Of a DNA stretch of 64,000 nucleotides, positions 18,895-30,195 are shown piece by piece. Below the pieces are notes generated by a model. It was not told the origin of the DNA. It did not search any database and saw only the letters and a list, made by a program, of their open reading frames with translations. The first letter of the stretch is position 1. Every line of letters begins with the position of its first letter. Made by a program: the position numbers and the translations under genes. Source of the DNA: Thiomicrorhabdus sp. (GTDB taxonomy: Bacteria > Pseudomonadota > Gammaproteobacteria > Thiomicrospirales > Thiomicrospiraceae); NCBI RefSeq assembly GCF_963662555.1, contig NZ_OY759719.1:2562985-2626984 (forward strand), written 5' to 3'.

Positions 18895-19878
18895 TTATTT
18901 TCTGTAGTCATCTTGATGAGCTAAAAACCATTCATAAGTCGCAGTTAAACCTGCTTCTAAACTGGTGTTTGCTTTCCAGCCTAAACGCTCTAATCTAGAG
19001 ACATCCATAAGCTTTCTTGGTGCACCATCGGGTTTACTGGTATCCCATTCAATTTTGCCTTGATAGCCTACTACTTTAGCCACCGTTTCCGTTAACTCTT
19101 TAATGGTGCAATCCACACCTGTTCCTACGTTAATGTGAGACAGCATGGGTGAGGTTTTTTGTTGATAGGTTACATTATCTAAGTTCATCACAAAGATAGA
19201 GGCTTGAGCCATATCATCGACATGTAAAAATTCGCGCATTGGTTTACCTGAACCCCAAGCCATGACAACAGGATCATTATTCAGCTTCGCTTCATGAAAA
19301 CGTCTTAATAATGCAGGGATTACGTGCGAATTCTCTGGATGAAAGTTATCATTCTCACCATACAGGTTGGTAGGCATCACGGAGCGATAATCACGACTAT
19401 ATTGGCGGTTATAACTTTCACACAATTTTATCCCCGCAATCTTAGCAATGGCATAAGGTTCATTAGTACATTCCAACTCACCCGTTAATAACGCATCTTC
19501 TTTCATTGGCTGTGGGGCTAGCTTTGGGTAAATACAAGACGACCCTAAAAACAGCAGTTGCTGAACATTATTTAAGTGTGCCGCATTAATAATATTGGCT
19601 TCCATCATCAGATTTTCATAAATGAATTCTGCAGGGTATTCGTTGTTAGCATGAATACCGCCCACTTTAGCGGCGGCTAAATAAACTTGGTCAATGTTGT
19701 TTTCGGCAAAAAAACGGTTTACCGCTTGTTGATTGGTTAAATCCAATTCAAAACGGGTAGCGGTAATAATCGTATTATTAGCATCTTGCTGTAATTGACG
19801 GACAATAGCAGAGCCTACCATTCCTCTATGGCCTGCAACATAAATACGTTTGCTATTTGATTGAGCAGGTGAACTCAT
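18895..19878 (-). CDS. fcl: GDP-L-fucose synthase
   Basis: The 327-residue short-chain dehydrogenase has [14 protein letters not shown] (17-30), [17 protein letters not shown] and the catalytic [19 protein letters not shown] (19 residues around Y-x3-K). It carries out the epimerase and reductase steps from GDP-4-keto-6-deoxymannose. Directly downstream of gmd (3 nt), it supplies GDP-L-fucose for the polysaccharide. Confidence 0.95.
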   Translation of the reverse strand: MSSPAQSNSKRIYVAGHRGMVGSAIVRQLQQDANNTIITATRFELDLTNQQAVNRFFAENNIDQVYLAAAKVGGIHANNEYPAEFIYENLMMEANIINAAHLNNVQQLLFLGSSCIYPKLAPQPMKEDALLTGELECTNEPYAIAKIAGIKLCESYNRQYSRDYRSVMPTNLYGENDNFHPENSHVIPALLRRFHEAKLNNDPVVMAWGSGKPMREFLHVDDMAQASIFVMNLDNVTYQQKTSPMLSHINVGTGVDCTIKELTETVAKVVGYQGKIEWDTSKPDGAPRKLMDVSRLERLGWKANTSLEAGLTATYEWFLAHQDDYRK

Positions 19879-19881
19879 TGC

Positions 19882-21000
19882 TTACTCCACAGACACCGGG
19901 ACATCATGCCCGTGTTCTTTAAGTAACGCATGGCGTTGTGCTACTTTTAAATCTGCGGCGACCATTTCAGCACACATTTCTTGTACGGTAATTTCTGGTG
20001 TCCAACCCAGTTTGGCTTTGGCTTTAGATGGGTCACCTAATAAGGTTTCAACTTCTGCAGGGCGGAAATATCTTGGGTCAATTTTAACAATTACATCACC
20101 CACTTTTAGGGCTGGGGCTTTATCGCCTTTAATCGCAGTAATGGTTCCAATTTCATCAATACCTTCACCGGTAAATTCTAAGGTAATGCCTAACTCTTCT
20201 GCAGACCAAGAGATAAACTGACGAACCGAATATTGCACACCCGTTGCAATCACAAAATCATCAGCTTTATCTTGTTGCAACATCATCCACTGCATACGCA
20301 CGTAGTCTTTTGCATGCCCCCAGTCACGTAAGGCATCAATATTACCCATATATAAGCATTGTTCTAAACCTTGGGCGATATTGGCTAAACCACGGGTGAT
20401 TTTACGGGTTACAAAGGTTTCACCACGACGAGGTGATTCATGGTTAAACAAAATACCGTTACAGGCATACATACCATAAGATTCACGGTAGTTTACAACA
20501 ATCCAATATGCGTACATTTTTGCAACCGCATAAGGTGAACGTGGGTAAAAAGGGGTGGTTTCTTTTTGAGGGATTTCTTGTACTTCACCATACAATTCGG
20601 AGGTAGAGGCCTGGTAGAATTTTGTTTTCTTTTCTAGCCCTAAAAGACGAATTGCTTCTAATAAACGTAAAGTTCCCATACCATCGACATCAGCGGTATA
20701 TTCTGGTGATTCAAACGATACGGCTACGTGAGATTGAGCACCTAAGTTATAAACTTCATCAGGTTGCACTTCTTGCAAAATACGCGTTAGGTTGGAGGAG
20801 TCGGTTAAATCACCGTAATGCAGAATAAAGTTTTTATTGTCGACGTGGGGATCTTGGTAGATATGGTCAACACGTTGAGTGTTAAACAAAGAAGCACGTC
20901 TTTTAATGCCGTGAACTTCATAGCCTTTTTCTAATAAAAATTCGGCTAAGTAAGAGCCGTCTTGGCCGGTTACACCTGTGATTAATGCTTTCTTTTTCAT
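19882..21000 (-). CDS. gmd: GDP-mannose 4,6-dehydratase
   Basis: The 372-residue protein has [19 protein letters not shown] at the start, the [11 protein letters not shown] loop, [17 protein letters not shown] and [17 protein letters not shown] (catalytic Y-x3-K). The glycine motif TGQDGSYL and the length are those of GMD. It forms a pair with fcl and is 2 nt downstream of glmS, so precursor synthesis genes are joined in one transcript. Confidence 0.97.
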   Translation of the reverse strand: MKKKALITGVTGQDGSYLAEFLLEKGYEVHGIKRRASLFNTQRVDHIYQDPHVDNKNFILHYGDLTDSSNLTRILQEVQPDEVYNLGAQSHVAVSFESPEYTADVDGMGTLRLLEAIRLLGLEKKTKFYQASTSELYGEVQEIPQKETTPFYPRSPYAVAKMYAYWIVVNYRESYGMYACNGILFNHESPRRGETFVTRKITRGLANIAQGLEQCLYMGNIDALRDWGHAKDYVRMQWMMLQQDKADDFVIATGVQYSVRQFISWSAEELGITLEFTGEGIDEIGTITAIKGDKAPALKVGDVIVKIDPRYFRPAEVETLLGDPSKAKAKLGWTPEITVQEMCAEMVAADLKVAQRHALLKEHGHDVPVSVE

Positions 21001-21002
21001 AT

Positions 21003-22856
21003 TTATTCTACTGTAACTGATTTTGCTAAATTTCTTGGTTGGTCCACATCTGTACCTTTAATCAAAGCTACATGATAACTCAATAATTGTAGCGGTATAT
21101 TAAAGGTAATCGGGGCGGTGATTCGGCCTACGTTTGTGGTGGTTTTTACTACTTTAAAGTCTTTGTCTGAACTGATATCGGATTCTTCATCTTCAAAGAC
21201 AATCATTTGACCACCGCGGGCTTTAACTTCTTGTAGATTGGATTTTAACTTTTCTAATAGATCATCTTTTGGTGCAATCGCGACAACGGGAATAAGCTCA
21301 TCAATAAGAGCTAGCGGGCCATGCTTTAGTTCACCTGCCGGGTAAGCTTCGGCGTGAATATAGCTAATTTCTTTTAGCTTTAAGGCTCCTTCCATCGCAA
21401 TTGGATACATTGTTCCACGCCCTAAAAACAATGCATTGTTTTTATCTGCAAACGTATTAGCAATCTCTTTGATTTGATCTTCATGCTCTAAAGCACTAGT
21501 TACCAGGCCTGGTAATTTGATTAAACCGTGGACAATTTTTTGCTCTTGTTCTTTATCCATTAATCCCAACGTTTTACCAACAGAAGTTAGCAATAAAGAT
21601 AACGCTACTAATTGAGTGGTAAAGGCTTTGGTCGATGCAACACCAATCTCTGGACCCGCATGAGTTAAAAAAGTTAAATCACTCTCTCTGGTTAAACTCG
21701 ATTCTGGAACATTACAGATGGTCAATGTTGGGACGTTGCTTGTCTTTTTAAGTTGTTTAATTTGTTGCAGTGCTGCAAGGGTATCGGCTGTTTCACCTGA
21801 CTGGCTGATTGTGACAAACAAGGTATTGTCTTGAACTACTGGATTTCGGTAGCGATACTCACTAGCGACCTCTACCTGACACGGCAAGCCAATAATATCT
21901 TCAAACCAATACTTTGCGACTAAACCAGAGTGATAAGAGGTTCCACACGCAATAATTTGAATTTGTTTAATCGTTTTAAAAATTGCTTTGGCATTATGAC
22001 CAAAAGCAGAAGTTAATACAGCCTCTTTTGTAATTCGCCCTTCAAGAGTATCCATTACCGCTTGTGGTTGCTCAAAAATCTCTTTATGCATATAGTGGCG
22101 ATGTTCGCCAAGCTCTACTGAATTAGCAGATAATTGTGATTGTTTAATTGGTCGCTCTACCAAATCCCCATTTACATCGTAAATTTTGACACTTTCACGA
22201 GTGATTTCTGCAATATCACCCTCTTCTAAAAAGATAAAATTTTGGGTAACTGGCAATAGAGCTGAGACATCAGAGGCAATAAAGTGCTCACCAATCCCGA
22301 CTCCAATGACTAATGGGCTGCCCTTTCTTGCGGCAATCAGCGTTTCTGGAAACTCTGGTGACACCACTCCTAATGCATAAGCTCCATCAAAATGGGCAAC
22401 TGCTTTTTGAACAGCATCAAATAGTGAGCTTGCTGATTGAAGTTGACCGTGAATAGAGTGAGCAACAACTTCAGTATCAGTCTCAGAGGTAAAACGATAG
22501 CCTTCTTCAATTTGAGAGGCTTTTAAACTTTGGTAGTTCTCAATAATTCCGTTATGAACAACAGCGACTTGATTATTACAAATATGAGGATGGGCGTTAT
22601 TTTCGGCAGGAACACCATGTGTTGCCCAACGGGTATGTGCTATTCCAATACTGCCGCTAAACTCATTCGTTTGAGATTTGATATTTTTCTCAAGATTAAC
22701 AATCTTACCAAGTGAGCGGACTCGTTGAATATGTCCATGAGAATCTAAAAGAGCAATACCAGAAGAGTCATAACCACGGTATTCAAGACGTTTAAGTCCT
22801 TCTAAAAGAATGGGAACAATATTTCTTTCTGCTACACCACAAACAATTCCGCACAT
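21003..22856 (-). CDS. glmS: Glutamine-fructose-6-phosphate aminotransferase
   Basis: The 617-residue protein has the N-terminal glutamine amidotransferase start [12 protein letters not shown] with nucleophile Cys2, [17 protein letters not shown], and two C-terminal SIS domains ending [10 protein letters not shown]. It makes glucosamine-6-phosphate for UDP-GlcNAc. It is the promoter-proximal gene of the minus-strand polysaccharide operon. A palindrome copy encodes LPGLV. No glmS ribozyme or GlmYZ-type site was recognised in the 200 bp upstream. Confidence 0.97.
   Translation of the reverse strand: MCGIVCGVAERNIVPILLEGLKRLEYRGYDSSGIALLDSHGHIQRVRSLGKIVNLEKNIKSQTNEFSGSIGIAHTRWATHGVPAENNAHPHICNNQVAVVHNGIIENYQSLKASQIEEGYRFTSETDTEVVAHSIHGQLQSASSLFDAVQKAVAHFDGAYALGVVSPEFPETLIAARKGSPLVIGVGIGEHFIASDVSALLPVTQNFIFLEEGDIAEITRESVKIYDVNGDLVERPIKQSQLSANSVELGEHRHYMHKEIFEQPQAVMDTLEGRITKEAVLTSAFGHNAKAIFKTIKQIQIIACGTSYHSGLVAKYWFEDIIGLPCQVEVASEYRYRNPVVQDNTLFVTISQSGETADTLAALQQIKQLKKTSNVPTLTICNVPESSLTRESDLTFLTHAGPEIGVASTKAFTTQLVALSLLLTSVGKTLGLMDKEQEQKIVHGLIKLPGLVTSALEHEDQIKEIANTFADKNNALFLGRGTMYPIAMEGALKLKEISYIHAEAYPAGELKHGPLALIDELIPVVAIAPKDDLLEKLKSNLQEVKARGGQMIVFEDEESDISSDKDFKVVKTTTNVGRITAPITFNIPLQLLSYHVALIKGTDVDQPRNLAKSVTVE
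21503..21512. repeat. CCAGGCCTGG palindrome, copy 4
   Basis: TTACCAGGCCTGGTAA form within glmS (LPGLV). Confidence 0.9.
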
Positions 22857-23058
22857 AAAACATCTACTAATTCATCAATAATTAAGACGCGAATTATAAC
22901 ATTACCTGGTTATTGTTTATAGAAAACTAATTAGAAATAATGATGGGAATTACGTAAACAACACATAGATACTTTGTGAATATTTAGGAAAATTTATGAA
23001 AACTTAAACAAAACTTTTTTCAAAAAATGTGTGCTTTTTTAGATAAAAACTTGCTTTA

Positions 23059-23580
23059 TCATTCTAACTTCATACAAAGTTGTGAACCATTTAATGTGTA
23101 TTCAATATCTCCGCTTGATCTTGAGCCTTCATCTAATTGCGATTCTATTGCCTTGGCTAAATTCACATCAATATCAGTAATACACAACTGATTTTCACCT
23201 GCAATCAATCCATAGTTTGCACCACTACTGCCTCCCCAAGTAGCTTTAAAGGCGGTCCCTATTGATGGCATTGGATTTACATTTTTGGTAAAGCCTGCTT
23301 GATAAATATCGTAGAAAAAACCTTCTGTTGGAGAAGCATCTGAAGATAGAACCGTTTTGAGTCTTCCAGGCTTATTAGCATCTTCACCAGGAATTTTAGA
23401 CAACTTATCTTTATATAGAAGAGTGATTATCTCAAATTCTTTGAGCTTTTTAATATCATCATGTATCTCAGCGTTTTCAATTATTGCCTGTGCTTTTAAG
23501 ACTGCGCCGAATAACAACCCAATAATGGCAAGTACAATACTTAACTCTACTAAAGTGAATCCAGATTGCATTCGTAACAT
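23059..23580 (-). CDS. Type IV pilin-like (pseudopilin) protein
   Basis: I place the start at 23580, where ATG follows a strong AAGGGGAA ribosome site, rather than at 23616. The product (173 aa) begins MLRMQSG followed by FTLVELSIVLAIIGLLFGAV, the prepilin peptidase site (cut after Gly7) with the conserved Glu at mature position 5 and one hydrophobic helix. The rest is an unassigned globular domain with two cysteines (in CITDID and QLCMKLE) that could form a C-terminal disulfide loop. It is a single gene with no other pilus genes near it. Confidence 0.78.
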   Translation of the reverse strand: MLRMQSGFTLVELSIVLAIIGLLFGAVLKAQAIIENAEIHDDIKKLKEFEIITLLYKDKLSKIPGEDANKPGRLKTVLSSDASPTEGFFYDIYQAGFTKNVNPMPSIGTAFKATWGGSSGANYGLIAGENQLCITDIDVNLAKAIESQLDEGSRSSGDIEYTLNGSQLCMKLE

Positions 23581-23677
23581 ACTTTCCCCTTGATTTAAGT
23601 CAGCATGGATACGCATTTAATCTAACACAATAAGATATTTTATTCAAAATTAGTGATTTTTATAAAAAATAACTAAT

Positions 23678-23726
23678 AAAAAAATGCCACCAAAGTAAGT
23701 GATTAACTTAAATTGACGGCATTTTA
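23678..23726 (-). terminator. Rho-independent terminator after glgP
   Basis: Read on the minus strand, AAAATGCC and GGCATTTTTTT form an outer stem, with AAGT/ACTT inside a long loop, followed by a T run. It closes the glycogen operon 50 nt after the glgP stop. Confidence 0.6.
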
Positions 23727-23774
23727 ATGAGTCCTTAGCAAAATTAAGGTGCAAAAAAATTTTAAAAACTGAGT

Positions 23775-26267
23775 TTAAGATTTAATGGTAATGGGCTCCA
23801 GTTTCCAAATATCGTCGTTATATTCTTTCATGGTTCTATCTGTTGAAAAAATACCACTACGAGCTGAGTTAACAATACTCATTCTTGTCCAGTTACTACG
23901 ATTTTGATAGGCCTGTGCCGCTTGCTCTTGAATTTCAATATAGCTTTGGAAATCTGCTAATGTCATCCAAGGATCACTTGGGCTTTTGATTGAATTGATC
24001 ATATCGTTAAAGATGCCTGGTTCAAATTGATTAAAATGACCAGACTCTAATAGAGACATTACTGACTGCAACGCATGACTTTCATTGATGTAATTTTGCG
24101 GCTGATAATGGTGGCGTAACTCTTCGACTTCTGGAGTTTGTAGGCCAAACAAGAAAAAGTTCTCATCACCTACCGCATCCCGAATCTCTACATTAGCACC
24201 ATCTAAAGTACCAATAGTTAAAGCCCCATTCATCATAAACTTCATATTCCCCGTGCCAGAAGCTTCTTTACCCGCGGTAGAAATCTGTTCAGATAAATCT
24301 GTACCGGGACAAATTACTTCCATTGCAGACACTCGATAATTAGGGAAGAACACCACTTTTAATTTATTGCCCACATCTGGATCGGCATTAACGATTTGTG
24401 CAACATTGTTAATTAGCTTAATAATATTTTTTGCCATTGCGTAACCTGGCGCAGCTTTACCACCAAAAATCACACTACGGTTTGTCCAGTTGTGGGTATC
24501 ACCACTTTTAATGCGTGCGTACAGGTGAATTACATGCAATACATTTAATAATTGTCGCTTGTATTCATGAATACGTTTCACTTGGACATCAAACATTGAT
24601 TCAATATCCAATTTAACCCCTGTTTCTTTGGCAACCATCTCGGCTAAACGTTGTTTATTATTTTGCTTAACTTGATACCAGGCCTGCTGAAATTTTGCAT
24701 CTGTTGCCAAAGGTTCAATTTTTTCAAGTTCAGTAAGTTCGGTAATCCAATTCTCACCAATCTTTTCTTTTAACAAGGCTCTTAACTCTGGATTACAACC
24801 TGCTAGCCAGCGACGCTGAGTAACACCATTGGTTTTGTTATTAAATTTTTCAGGCCACAACTGATAAAAATCATTAAACAAACCTTCTTTTAATAACTCT
24901 GAATGCAGAGCCGCAACTCCATTTACAGAATGGCTACCTACTATCGCTAAATAAGCCATACAAACATTATTATGCTCATCAATAATCGACATACGACGCT
25001 GTCTATCAACATCTGCTGGCCATTTCATAGAAACTTGACTTAGGAAACGGTGATTGATTTCATAAATAATTTCTAATGGGCGTGGCAATAGCTTTTCAAA
25101 CAAGCCAACAGACCATTTTTCTAAAGCTTCAGGTAACAATGTATGGTTCGTATAAGCCATCGTTTGAGTTGTTATTGTCCAAGCTTCGTCCCACTCTATG
25201 CCCTCTTTATCAACCAAAAGACGCATCAATTCAGCCACAGCTAAACTTGGGTGAGTATCGTTAAGCTGAAAAGCATTATATTTGGCAAAGTCGGTAAAAT
25301 TACTGTACTTTAGCTTCCATTGCTCAACAACATCTTGCAGACTGGCTGAAACCAAAAAGTATTGTTGTTTCAAGCGTAACTCTTTACCATTTTCACTGCT
25401 GTCATTTGGATATAACACCATAGTTATATTTTCTGCTTCAGCTTTTTCTGCCACAGCTTCATGATATGAACCAGCATTAAACTCTGATAAATTAAATCCT
25501 TCTTGAGCCTGTGCAGACCAAAGTCTAAGTGTATTTACCGTATTATTTTTAAACCCTGGAATAGGCACATCAAACGGCACCGCTTCAACCACTTCGGCAT
25601 GCTCCCAATGCACAATAAGCTGACCGTTATGAGGATCAATATACTCACGCGTTTCACCCCCAAACTTAATCACTCTGGTATATTCGGCTCGCTCAATCTC
25701 CCACGGATATGGGCCAACACCTAACCAATGGTCTGGCTCTTCAATTTGATAACCGTTTTGAATTAATTGGCGAAACATTCCATATTCATAACGTAGACCA
25801 TATCCCATAACAGGTAACTGTAAGGTGGCACAACTATCCATAAAACAAGCCGCTAATCGTCCTAAACCACCATTACCTAAACCTGCATCGCGTTCTGCTT
25901 CTTCAAGCTCTTCTAAATCTATGCCTAGGTCATACATCGCTTGTTGGGTTTCAGACTCCACACCCAAATTTAGCAAGTTATTTGTTAAAGAGCGACCAAT
26001 CAAAAACTCCATAGAAAGGTAATAGGCTTTCTTTAATTTTTTATCATTGTAAGCTTCCCACGTCTTTTTCCAATGCGTCATTAATCTATCTCGCATGGTA
26101 TAAGACAATGCCTTATAAAGGTAATAATCATCAGAAGTGATATTTCTTCCTAATGTGTGACATAGGTAGCGTAAAAAATCACTTTCAATATCTTCTTTTT
26201 CCATACCAATATGCTGCAACATATCAATTATGACGTCCATTCTTTTTGCTTCTGTCTGCGTAGGCAT
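23775..26267 (-). CDS. glgP: Glycogen phosphorylase
   Basis: The 830-residue GT35 enzyme has ERDAGLGNGGLGRLAACF, EYGMFRQ and the pyridoxal-phosphate lysine region EASGTGNMKFMMNGALTIGT (20 residues). It releases glucose-1-phosphate from glycogen ends. Full length for the family. It is the last gene of the glycogen cluster and abuts glgA with no gap. Confidence 0.97.
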   Translation of the reverse strand: MPTQTEAKRMDVIIDMLQHIGMEKEDIESDFLRYLCHTLGRNITSDDYYLYKALSYTMRDRLMTHWKKTWEAYNDKKLKKAYYLSMEFLIGRSLTNNLLNLGVESETQQAMYDLGIDLEELEEAERDAGLGNGGLGRLAACFMDSCATLQLPVMGYGLRYEYGMFRQLIQNGYQIEEPDHWLGVGPYPWEIERAEYTRVIKFGGETREYIDPHNGQLIVHWEHAEVVEAVPFDVPIPGFKNNTVNTLRLWSAQAQEGFNLSEFNAGSYHEAVAEKAEAENITMVLYPNDSSENGKELRLKQQYFLVSASLQDVVEQWKLKYSNFTDFAKYNAFQLNDTHPSLAVAELMRLLVDKEGIEWDEAWTITTQTMAYTNHTLLPEALEKWSVGLFEKLLPRPLEIIYEINHRFLSQVSMKWPADVDRQRRMSIIDEHNNVCMAYLAIVGSHSVNGVAALHSELLKEGLFNDFYQLWPEKFNNKTNGVTQRRWLAGCNPELRALLKEKIGENWITELTELEKIEPLATDAKFQQAWYQVKQNNKQRLAEMVAKETGVKLDIESMFDVQVKRIHEYKRQLLNVLHVIHLYARIKSGDTHNWTNRSVIFGGKAAPGYAMAKNIIKLINNVAQIVNADPDVGNKLKVVFFPNYRVSAMEVICPGTDLSEQISTAGKEASGTGNMKFMMNGALTIGTLDGANVEIRDAVGDENFFLFGLQTPEVEELRHHYQPQNYINESHALQSVMSLLESGHFNQFEPGIFNDMINSIKSPSDPWMTLADFQSYIEIQEQAAQAYQNRSNWTRMSIVNSARSGIFSTDRTMKEYNDDIWKLEPITIKS

Positions 26268-27785
26268 TTACTTTTTCTCCGAATACATTTCTACATATTT
26301 TTTTGCACTATGTTTCCAATCTAATGACTGTTCCATACCTGTTTTTTGAATTTTTTGCCAGGTACGTTTCTTGCCAAAAAGGTGCAAAGCATGCAAGATG
26401 GTTGATTTAAGAGCGTGACGACTTGGGTCATAAAACACAAACCCGGTTGCCGTTCCTGCTTTGATATTTTCATCCGTGGCATTAACAACGGTGTCAGCCA
26501 GTCCACCCGTATGGTGGACAATCGGAGGCGTGCCATACGCTAAGCTATACATTTGATTTAAACCACAAGGCTCAAAACGAGACGGCATTAAAAACATATC
26601 TGCTCCCGCTTCAACCCTGTGTGCTAATGATTCTGAATACCCTATAAATGCCCAAATACGGCTAGGGAACTTTTGTGCTAATAGTTTAACTTGGGCTTCA
26701 TAACTCTTTTCACCCGTCCCTACTATCACAAAGTTTGCATTGGTTTGCTGAATAATTTCGGGCATGACATCTAAGACTAAATCCATGCCTTTTTGGCTAA
26801 CCATTCGACCTACAAATCCAATTAAGGGTTTATCTAAACAGTTGGCTAAACGAGCCGTTGACTTTTTCTCTTTCTCACCTCTTAACAAACATAACTCGCT
26901 CAGCAAGGCTTCTTTATTGGCTAGTTTTCCTGCTATTCGGCCTTTTTTAACCGAATAATTTTGCACAATTAAGTTATCTGTTTCCGGGTTCCAAACATGA
27001 TCATCAATACCATTAATAATACCAACCAAACGCCCTTCTTCATAACGTTTTTGCAATACGCCTTCAAGCCCATAAGCAAACTCTGGATAACAGATTTCCT
27101 TTGCATAAGTTGGGCTTACCGTAGAGACCCAATCCGCTTTAATTAAGCCCGCCTTGAGCATTGAAAAATGGCCATAAAACTCAACGCCTTCAACATCCCA
27201 AAGCGACCAAGGTAAACGTAAACTATCAAATAAAGATTTAGGGAAGTTACCTGGATATGCCATATTGTGAACTGTAAAAACAGTTTTTGGGGCTTCTTTT
27301 TCTAAACTTAACAGTGCTGGAACTAAACCTGTTTGCCAATCATTTGCGTTAACAACATCTGGCTTCCATTTTAACCCTAAACGATCCATAGCAATTTCAG
27401 TTACCACCGCTGAAAATACTGCAAAACGTTCTCCGTTATCCCACCAGTCGGTTCCATCTGCAGCTAAATATGGATTACCAGGCCTATCAAAAAGTTCTGG
27501 AATATCCACTAGCCAAACAGGAAAATCAACACCTTTAATTGCACCTACTTTCAGTTGCAAAATTTGTACATTTAAAACCTTTCCACAACCTTGAACACTT
27601 AACTTCGCCACCTTTTTAAGGGATTTTGGTGGGATTTTTTTTAATACTGATTGGTATGCTGGTAACACCAAACGAGCTTTATGCTTTAACGCCACTAATG
27701 CATTGGGCAAGCTACCCGAAACATCTGCTAAACCACCTGTTTTAACAAAAGGATGGGCTTCAGATGAGGCAAAAAGAATTTTCAT
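26268..27785 (-). CDS. glgA: Glycogen synthase (ADP-glucose)
   Basis: The 505-residue GT5 enzyme has the donor motif KTGGLADVSGSLP (16-28) and the C-terminal FEPCGLNQMYSLAYGT and HTGGLADTV motifs. It extends glycogen from ADP-glucose made by glgC of the same cluster. The stop is directly followed by the glgP start. About 80 bp separate it from glgB. Confidence 0.97.
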   Translation of the reverse strand: MKILFASSEAHPFVKTGGLADVSGSLPNALVALKHKARLVLPAYQSVLKKIPPKSLKKVAKLSVQGCGKVLNVQILQLKVGAIKGVDFPVWLVDIPELFDRPGNPYLAADGTDWWDNGERFAVFSAVVTEIAMDRLGLKWKPDVVNANDWQTGLVPALLSLEKEAPKTVFTVHNMAYPGNFPKSLFDSLRLPWSLWDVEGVEFYGHFSMLKAGLIKADWVSTVSPTYAKEICYPEFAYGLEGVLQKRYEEGRLVGIINGIDDHVWNPETDNLIVQNYSVKKGRIAGKLANKEALLSELCLLRGEKEKKSTARLANCLDKPLIGFVGRMVSQKGMDLVLDVMPEIIQQTNANFVIVGTGEKSYEAQVKLLAQKFPSRIWAFIGYSESLAHRVEAGADMFLMPSRFEPCGLNQMYSLAYGTPPIVHHTGGLADTVVNATDENIKAGTATGFVFYDPSRHALKSTILHALHLFGKKRTWQKIQKTGMEQSLDWKHSAKKYVEMYSEKK

Positions 27786-27864
27786 GCAGTTTCCTAATTC
27801 TTAAAATTTTATATATTGAAGTATAAACGTAACTATTTTTTATTCTGATTTAGCTTTGCTTAAC

Positions 27865-30081
27865 TTACTCAAGCCTTAAAACCAAAACACTTAACGGTGG
27901 CAAGGTTAGTTCAGCTGAATATGGCTGATTCATCCAAGGTTGTTCTTCACTCACCACTAGCCCTGCATTACCAATATTTGCTCCGCCAAAGATTTCAGAG
28001 TCTGAGTTTAAAACTTCAATGTAATTACCCGCTTGTGGTAATCCAATTCTGTAATGCTCTCTAGGCACAGGAGTAAAATTAAAGACACAGATGACTTTTT
28101 GGTTATCTGAATGACGTATAAAACTCAAAATAGATTGTTGATAATCATGGCAATCAACCCATTCAAAGCCACTAGATTCAAAATCTCGTTCATAAAGTGC
28201 TGGGTGTGATTTATACAACTCATTCACTGATTTAGCCAATAACTGTATGCCTCTATTTAACGGCTGATCACATAAATACCAGTCTAAAGAGCGAGACTCA
28301 CTCCATTCACCCCATTGAGCAAATTCACACCCCATAAACAATAGTTTTTTACCTGGGTGCAATGCTTGATAAGCCAACAATAAACGTAAATTAGCCGCTT
28401 TTTGCCAGTTATCACCTGGCATTTTGGCGATTAAAGAACCTTTTAAATGCACCACTTCGTCATGAGACAGTGGTAAAACAAAGTTTTCAGTGTATGCATA
28501 CATTTGACTAAACGTCAGTTGATTGTGGTGATAAGGCCTAAAAATTGGAGCTTTTTCAAAATAGTCTAGAGTGTCATTCATCCACCCCATATTCCATTTC
28601 ATTGAAAAACCTAACCCACCCATCCAAGTTGGTCTAGAAACCATTGGCCAAGAAGTGGATTCTTCTGCCATCACCACAGCACCAGGGCATTGAGCGTGTA
28701 CTTGTTCATTTAAAGCACGTAAAAAATCTATGGCTTCTATATTTTCGCGCCCACCATATTCATTGGGTACCCACTCGCCATTTTCGCGTGAATAATCTAA
28801 ATACAGCATTGAAGCAACCGCATCTACACGCAAGCCATCAATATGTAATTCTTTAAGCCAATAAAGAGCATTACTGATTAAAAAGTTACGCACTTCATTG
28901 CGGCCAAAATTAAAGATGTACGTTCCCCAGTCTTGATGCTCTCCTTTTCGAGGATCTTCATGTTCGTAAAGAGCACTACCGTCAAAACGACCAATTGCAA
29001 ATTCATCTTTAGGAAAGTGAGCGGGTACCCAATCTAAAAATACGCCTATTTCATTTTGATGACAATGATCTACAAAATAACGAAAATCATCTGGTGTTCC
29101 AAAACGACTGGTTGGCGAAAAATACCCGGTAGTTTGGTAACCCCAAGATTCATCTAATGGGTGCTCTGAAATTGGCAGTAACTCTATATGGGTGTAACCC
29201 ATCCACTTCACATATTCAACCAAACGATGAGCTATCTCTCGGTAGTTTAAAAAACCACCATCATCACCTCTCTGCCAGGAACCTAAATGCACCTCATAGA
29301 TGTTTATTGGTGATTTTTGCCAATCAAATTCAGATAAGTTTTTTCTCCAGGCCTGGTCTTTCCATGTATATTCAGAGTCATAAACAATACAACCTGTTTT
29401 TGGTCTATATTCCATAGAAACGGCGTAAGGATCAGTCTTGGTAAAGCTTTGACCTGATTGGCGATTACGTATTTCAAACTTATAAATATCACCAGCCTGC
29501 AAACCAGGGATAAACAACTCCCAAACACCAGACCCACCGTTTACACGCATTGGGTGACGAAGACCATGCCAACCATTAAAGTCACCAACCACAGAAACAC
29601 GCTCAGCGGCTGGAGCCCAAACGGCAAATTGCACACCAGCAATACCATCGACTTTTTTAGGGTGAGCTCCTAAAACATCATATAAACGCCAATGCTGGCC
29701 TTCTGAAAACAGATGTAAATCTAACTCGCCTAATTGAGGTAAAAAAGTGTACGGCGAAACCGCTGTATGCTCTGAGTTATCGTCTTCAATCCACTTAACC
29801 GAGAAATGTTTTGGCAAGGCCTCTTTTTGCTTATCGGTAATAAAGGCCATAAACATATCAGAGCCTTCAACACGATGTAGTTCAATCCCTTCAATACTTG
29901 CCTTTTCTGCGGTAGGTAACCAAGCGGTTAATGTCCAACCATTTTCTTTATGGATATCTTTTTCAGCCGGGTCAACAGGATGGCAACCTAAAAAGTGAAA
30001 AGGATCATGGTGTCGACCTTCAGCCAGTACCCGAATATTTGTTTGTAACAATTTACCAAGTGTTTGCCAACTTATTTGCAT
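27865..30081 (-). CDS. glgB: 1,4-alpha-glucan branching enzyme
   Basis: The 738-residue GH13 enzyme has two N-terminal CBM48-type modules (about 15-110 and 120-230; [31 protein letters not shown]) and the catalytic barrel with [28 protein letters not shown] (nucleophile D), [11 protein letters not shown] (acid E) and [10 protein letters not shown]. It forms the alpha-1,6 branches of glycogen. A palindrome copy encodes DQAW. Confidence 0.97.
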   Translation of the reverse strand: MQISWQTLGKLLQTNIRVLAEGRHHDPFHFLGCHPVDPAEKDIHKENGWTLTAWLPTAEKASIEGIELHRVEGSDMFMAFITDKQKEALPKHFSVKWIEDDNSEHTAVSPYTFLPQLGELDLHLFSEGQHWRLYDVLGAHPKKVDGIAGVQFAVWAPAAERVSVVGDFNGWHGLRHPMRVNGGSGVWELFIPGLQAGDIYKFEIRNRQSGQSFTKTDPYAVSMEYRPKTGCIVYDSEYTWKDQAWRKNLSEFDWQKSPINIYEVHLGSWQRGDDGGFLNYREIAHRLVEYVKWMGYTHIELLPISEHPLDESWGYQTTGYFSPTSRFGTPDDFRYFVDHCHQNEIGVFLDWVPAHFPKDEFAIGRFDGSALYEHEDPRKGEHQDWGTYIFNFGRNEVRNFLISNALYWLKELHIDGLRVDAVASMLYLDYSRENGEWVPNEYGGRENIEAIDFLRALNEQVHAQCPGAVVMAEESTSWPMVSRPTWMGGLGFSMKWNMGWMNDTLDYFEKAPIFRPYHHNQLTFSQMYAYTENFVLPLSHDEVVHLKGSLIAKMPGDNWQKAANLRLLLAYQALHPGKKLLFMGCEFAQWGEWSESRSLDWYLCDQPLNRGIQLLAKSVNELYKSHPALYERDFESSGFEWVDCHDYQQSILSFIRHSDNQKVICVFNFTPVPREHYRIGLPQAGNYIEVLNSDSEIFGGANIGNAGLVVSEEQPWMNQPYSAELTLPPLSVLVLRLE
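29347..29356. repeat. CCAGGCCTGG palindrome, copy 5
   Basis: Core 10 bp within glgB (DQAW). Confidence 0.9.
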
Positions 30082-30139
30082 CTACGTTTTACCAACTTTA
30101 TGTATTATTTCTACTCAAAAATTCTGCAGAATTCTAAAT

Positions 30140-30165
30140 AAAAAACAGGCAATTTGCCTCTATTC
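30140..30165 (-). terminator. Rho-independent terminator after malQ
   Basis: On the minus strand AGGCAAATTGCCT forms a short hairpin followed by GTTTTTTATTT. It lies 31-56 nt after the malQ stop and separates malQ from glgB. Confidence 0.6.
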
Positions 30166-30195
30166 TAGTTTATGTAATTATCTGATTTTTTTACG

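Noticed and set aside
22857-23058. glmS leader riboswitch or ribozyme
   Set aside because: No catalytic-core sequence recognised, and glmS ribozymes are not expected in gammaproteobacteria.
25503-25724. Antisense frames over glgP, glgB and other long genes
   Set aside because: They lack ribosome sites and family similarity and lie wholly inside well-supported genes on the other strand.
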